Shown here: piece after piece, positions 32,410-33,926 of the stretch | Layout of the letters: each line of letters begins with the position of its first letter | Position numbering within the stretch: the stretch's first letter is position 1 | NCBI RefSeq assembly: GCF_003315035.1 | Contig: NZ_QNRE01000027.1 | Coordinates: 1-33,926, forward strand | Reading direction: 5' to 3' | DNA from: Nocardia puris | GTDB lineage: Bacteria > Actinomycetota > Actinomycetes > Mycobacteriales > Mycobacteriaceae | Length of the DNA stretch: 33,926 nucleotides | Made by a program: the position numbers and the translations under genes | The notes under the pieces: model-generated | The model's database searches: none | What the model was told of the DNA's origin: nothing | What the model saw: only the letters and a program-made list of their open reading frames with translations

Positions 32410-33926
32410 GTGACCAGTGCGACCACCGACGATGTGCACACCCTCCCCGAGGCGTTCCCGCCGAGCCCCGAGTTCGCCGCGCAGGCCAACGCCGACGCCT
32501 CGCTCTACGCCGCGGCCGAGGCGGACCGGCTGGGCTTCTGGGCGGAGCAGGCCGGGCGCCTGCACTGGCATCGCCAGTGGGACCAGGTGCTGGACTGGAG
32601 CGACGCGCCGGTCGCGAAATGGTTCGTCGGCGGACAGCTCAACGTCGCCTACAACTGCGTGGATCGCCACGTCGCCGACGGGTACGGCGACAAACCCGCG
32701 ATCCTGTTCGAAGGCGAGCCCGGCGACTCCCGCACGCTGACGTATCGCGATCTGCTGCACGAGGTTTCGCGCGCCGCGAACTACTTCACCGAACTCGGCC
32801 TGGTCGGCGGGGATCGGGTCGCGATCTACATGCCGATGATCCCCGAGGCGATCGTCGCGATGCTGGCCTGCGCGCGCCTGGGCCTCACGCACTCGGTGGT
32901 GTTCGCGGGCTTCTCCCCCGCCGCCCTGCGCCAGCGCGTGGACGACGCGGGCGCCCGGCTGATCGTCACCACCGACGGCCAGTACCGCCGCGGCGTGCCC
33001 ACACCGCTCAAGACCGCCGTCGACGAGGCCCTGGGTGAGGACCTCTCGACCGTCGAGCACGTCTTGGTCGTGGCGCGCACGGGGATCGAGACGCCGATGC
33101 GTGAGGGCCGTGACCTGTGGTGGCACGAGACGGTCGCCGCCGCCTCCCCCGACCACGAAGCCCAACCCTTCGACGCCGAACACCCCCTGTTCATCCTCTA
33201 CACCTCCGGCACCACCGGAAAACCCAAAGGCATCCTCCACACCAGCGGCGGCTACCTCACCCAAGCCGCCTACACCCACCACAACGTCTTCGACCACAAA
33301 CCCGACACCGACATCTACTGGTGCACCGCCGACATCGGCTGGGTCACCGGCCACAGCTACATCGTCTACGGCCCCCTCGCCAACCGCGCCACCCAAATCG
33401 TCTACGAAGGCACCCCGAACACGCCGAACGAGCACCGGCACTTCGAGATCATCGAAAAGCACCGCGCCACCATCTATTACACGGCGCCCACGCTGATCCG
33501 CACGTTCATGAAGTGGGGCCCGGAAGTCCCGGCGGCACACGACCTTTCGTCGCTGCGGCTATTGGGCTCGGTGGGCGAGCCGATCAACCCCGAAGCGTGG
33601 CGCTGGTACCGCCACCACCTCGGCGCGGATCGCGCGCCCGTGGTGGACACGTGGTGGCAGACCGAGACGGGCGCGATCATGATCTCCCCGCTGCCCGGCG
33701 TCACCGCCGCCAAACCCGGTGCGGCACAAGCACCCCTGCCCGGCATCGTCACCGCCGTGGTGGACGACGACGCGAATCCCTTGCGGCACGGCGAGACCGA
33801 GGCCAACGGCTACCTCGTCCTCACCGAACCCTGGCCGTCGATGCTGCGGGGCATCTGGGGCGACATGGACCGCTACCGCCAAACCTACTGGGAACGCTTC
33901 GCCGAACACGGCTGGTACTTCGCCGG
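32410..33926 (+). CDS. acs: Acetyl-CoA synthetase, N-terminal 505 residues (cut by window edge)
   Basis: Acs activates acetate with ATP and CoA to acetyl-CoA in two steps through acetyl-AMP. The visible frame has no stop up to the right edge, about 78% of the usual 650 residues. The N-terminal Acs domain (SLYAAAEADRLGFWAEQAGRLHWHRQWDQVLDW) leads to the adenylate core motif YTSGTTGKPKG, then WCTADIGWVTGHSYIVYGPL, GSVGEPINPEAW and the acetate-pocket DTWWQTETG. The C-terminal domain with the acetylated lysine lies beyond the edge. The GTG start has AGGAG eight bases upstream. Codon choice changes sharply at 33133-33414, where G-ending codons nearly vanish; see findings. It belongs functionally with the two transporters upstream. 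Confidence 0.95.
   Translation, partial: MTSATTDDVHTLPEAFPPSPEFAAQANADASLYAAAEADRLGFWAEQAGRLHWHRQWDQVLDWSDAPVAKWFVGGQLNVAYNCVDRHVADGYGDKPAILFEGEPGDSRTLTYRDLLHEVSRAANYFTELGLVGGDRVAIYMPMIPEAIVAMLACARLGLTHSVVFAGFSPAALRQRVDDAGARLIVTTDGQYRRGVPTPLKTAVDEALGEDLSTVEHVLVVARTGIETPMREGRDLWWHETVAAASPDHEAQPFDAEHPLFILYTSGTTGKPKGILHTSGGYLTQAAYTHHNVFDHKPDTDIYWCTADIGWVTGHSYIVYGPLANRATQIVYEGTPNTPNEHRHFEIIEKHRATIYYTAPTLIRTFMKWGPEVPAAHDLSSLRLLGSVGEPINPEAWRWYRHHLGADRAPVVDTWWQTETGAIMISPLPGVTAAKPGAAQAPLPGIVTAVVDDDANPLRHGETEANGYLVLTEPWPSMLRGIWGDMDRYRQTYWERFAEHGWYFA

Overview
The window is GC-rich DNA of a mycolate-type actinomycete. Nocardia is my best guess; Rhodococcus or another member of the Mycobacteriales is possible. 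The gene set (bioAFD, treX/treY/treZ, ilvA, dnaE1) is the one I remember for the Mycobacterium tuberculosis Rv1547-Rv1570 neighbourhood, but here it is rearranged. Many genes have a -10-like hexamer ending 6 or 7 bases before the start codon, the usual actinobacterial arrangement for leaderless mRNA.

Left part (1-4842). The first 290 bases look like the promoter and antitermination leader of an rRNA operon that runs off the left edge on the minus strand. Next come bioA and bioFD on the minus strand, as two transcription units that each carry a BioQ-type operator with core TGAAC-N3-GTTCA. A divergent marR/cupin pair follows, with a palindromic operator inside a near-consensus promoter.

Middle part (4860-21330). 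glgX/treX and treY form a plus-strand operon. treZ, the third trehalose gene, lies 9 kb away on the opposite strand. Between them are a DUF2235 hydrolase, a small membrane protein with an NTF2-like protein, a large LuxR/LAL regulator, a two-TM protein, a deazaflavin-dependent (DDN-like) protein, ilvA and a beta-lactamase-family esterase. A methyltransferase and a small secreted protein follow treZ; their 3' ends face each other across a perfect 20-bp hairpin.

Right part (21479-33926). dnaE1 (minus) and a small secreted protein (plus) lead into the most interesting region. This has a LytS-type histidine kinase, a LytTR response regulator, a small two-TM protein and a sodium:solute symporter with a large polar insert, packed as one operon. 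It is followed by a second symporter pair (DUF485 protein and ActP-like permease) and acetyl-CoA synthetase, which is cut by the right edge. Between the two transporter units lie two clear direct repeats and one weak one, spaced exactly 21 bp and resembling LytTR/AlgR sites. I infer a carboxylate-sensing, uptake and activation module, analogous in logic to the BtsSR/YpdAB pyruvate systems and the acs-yjcH-actP operon of E. coli.
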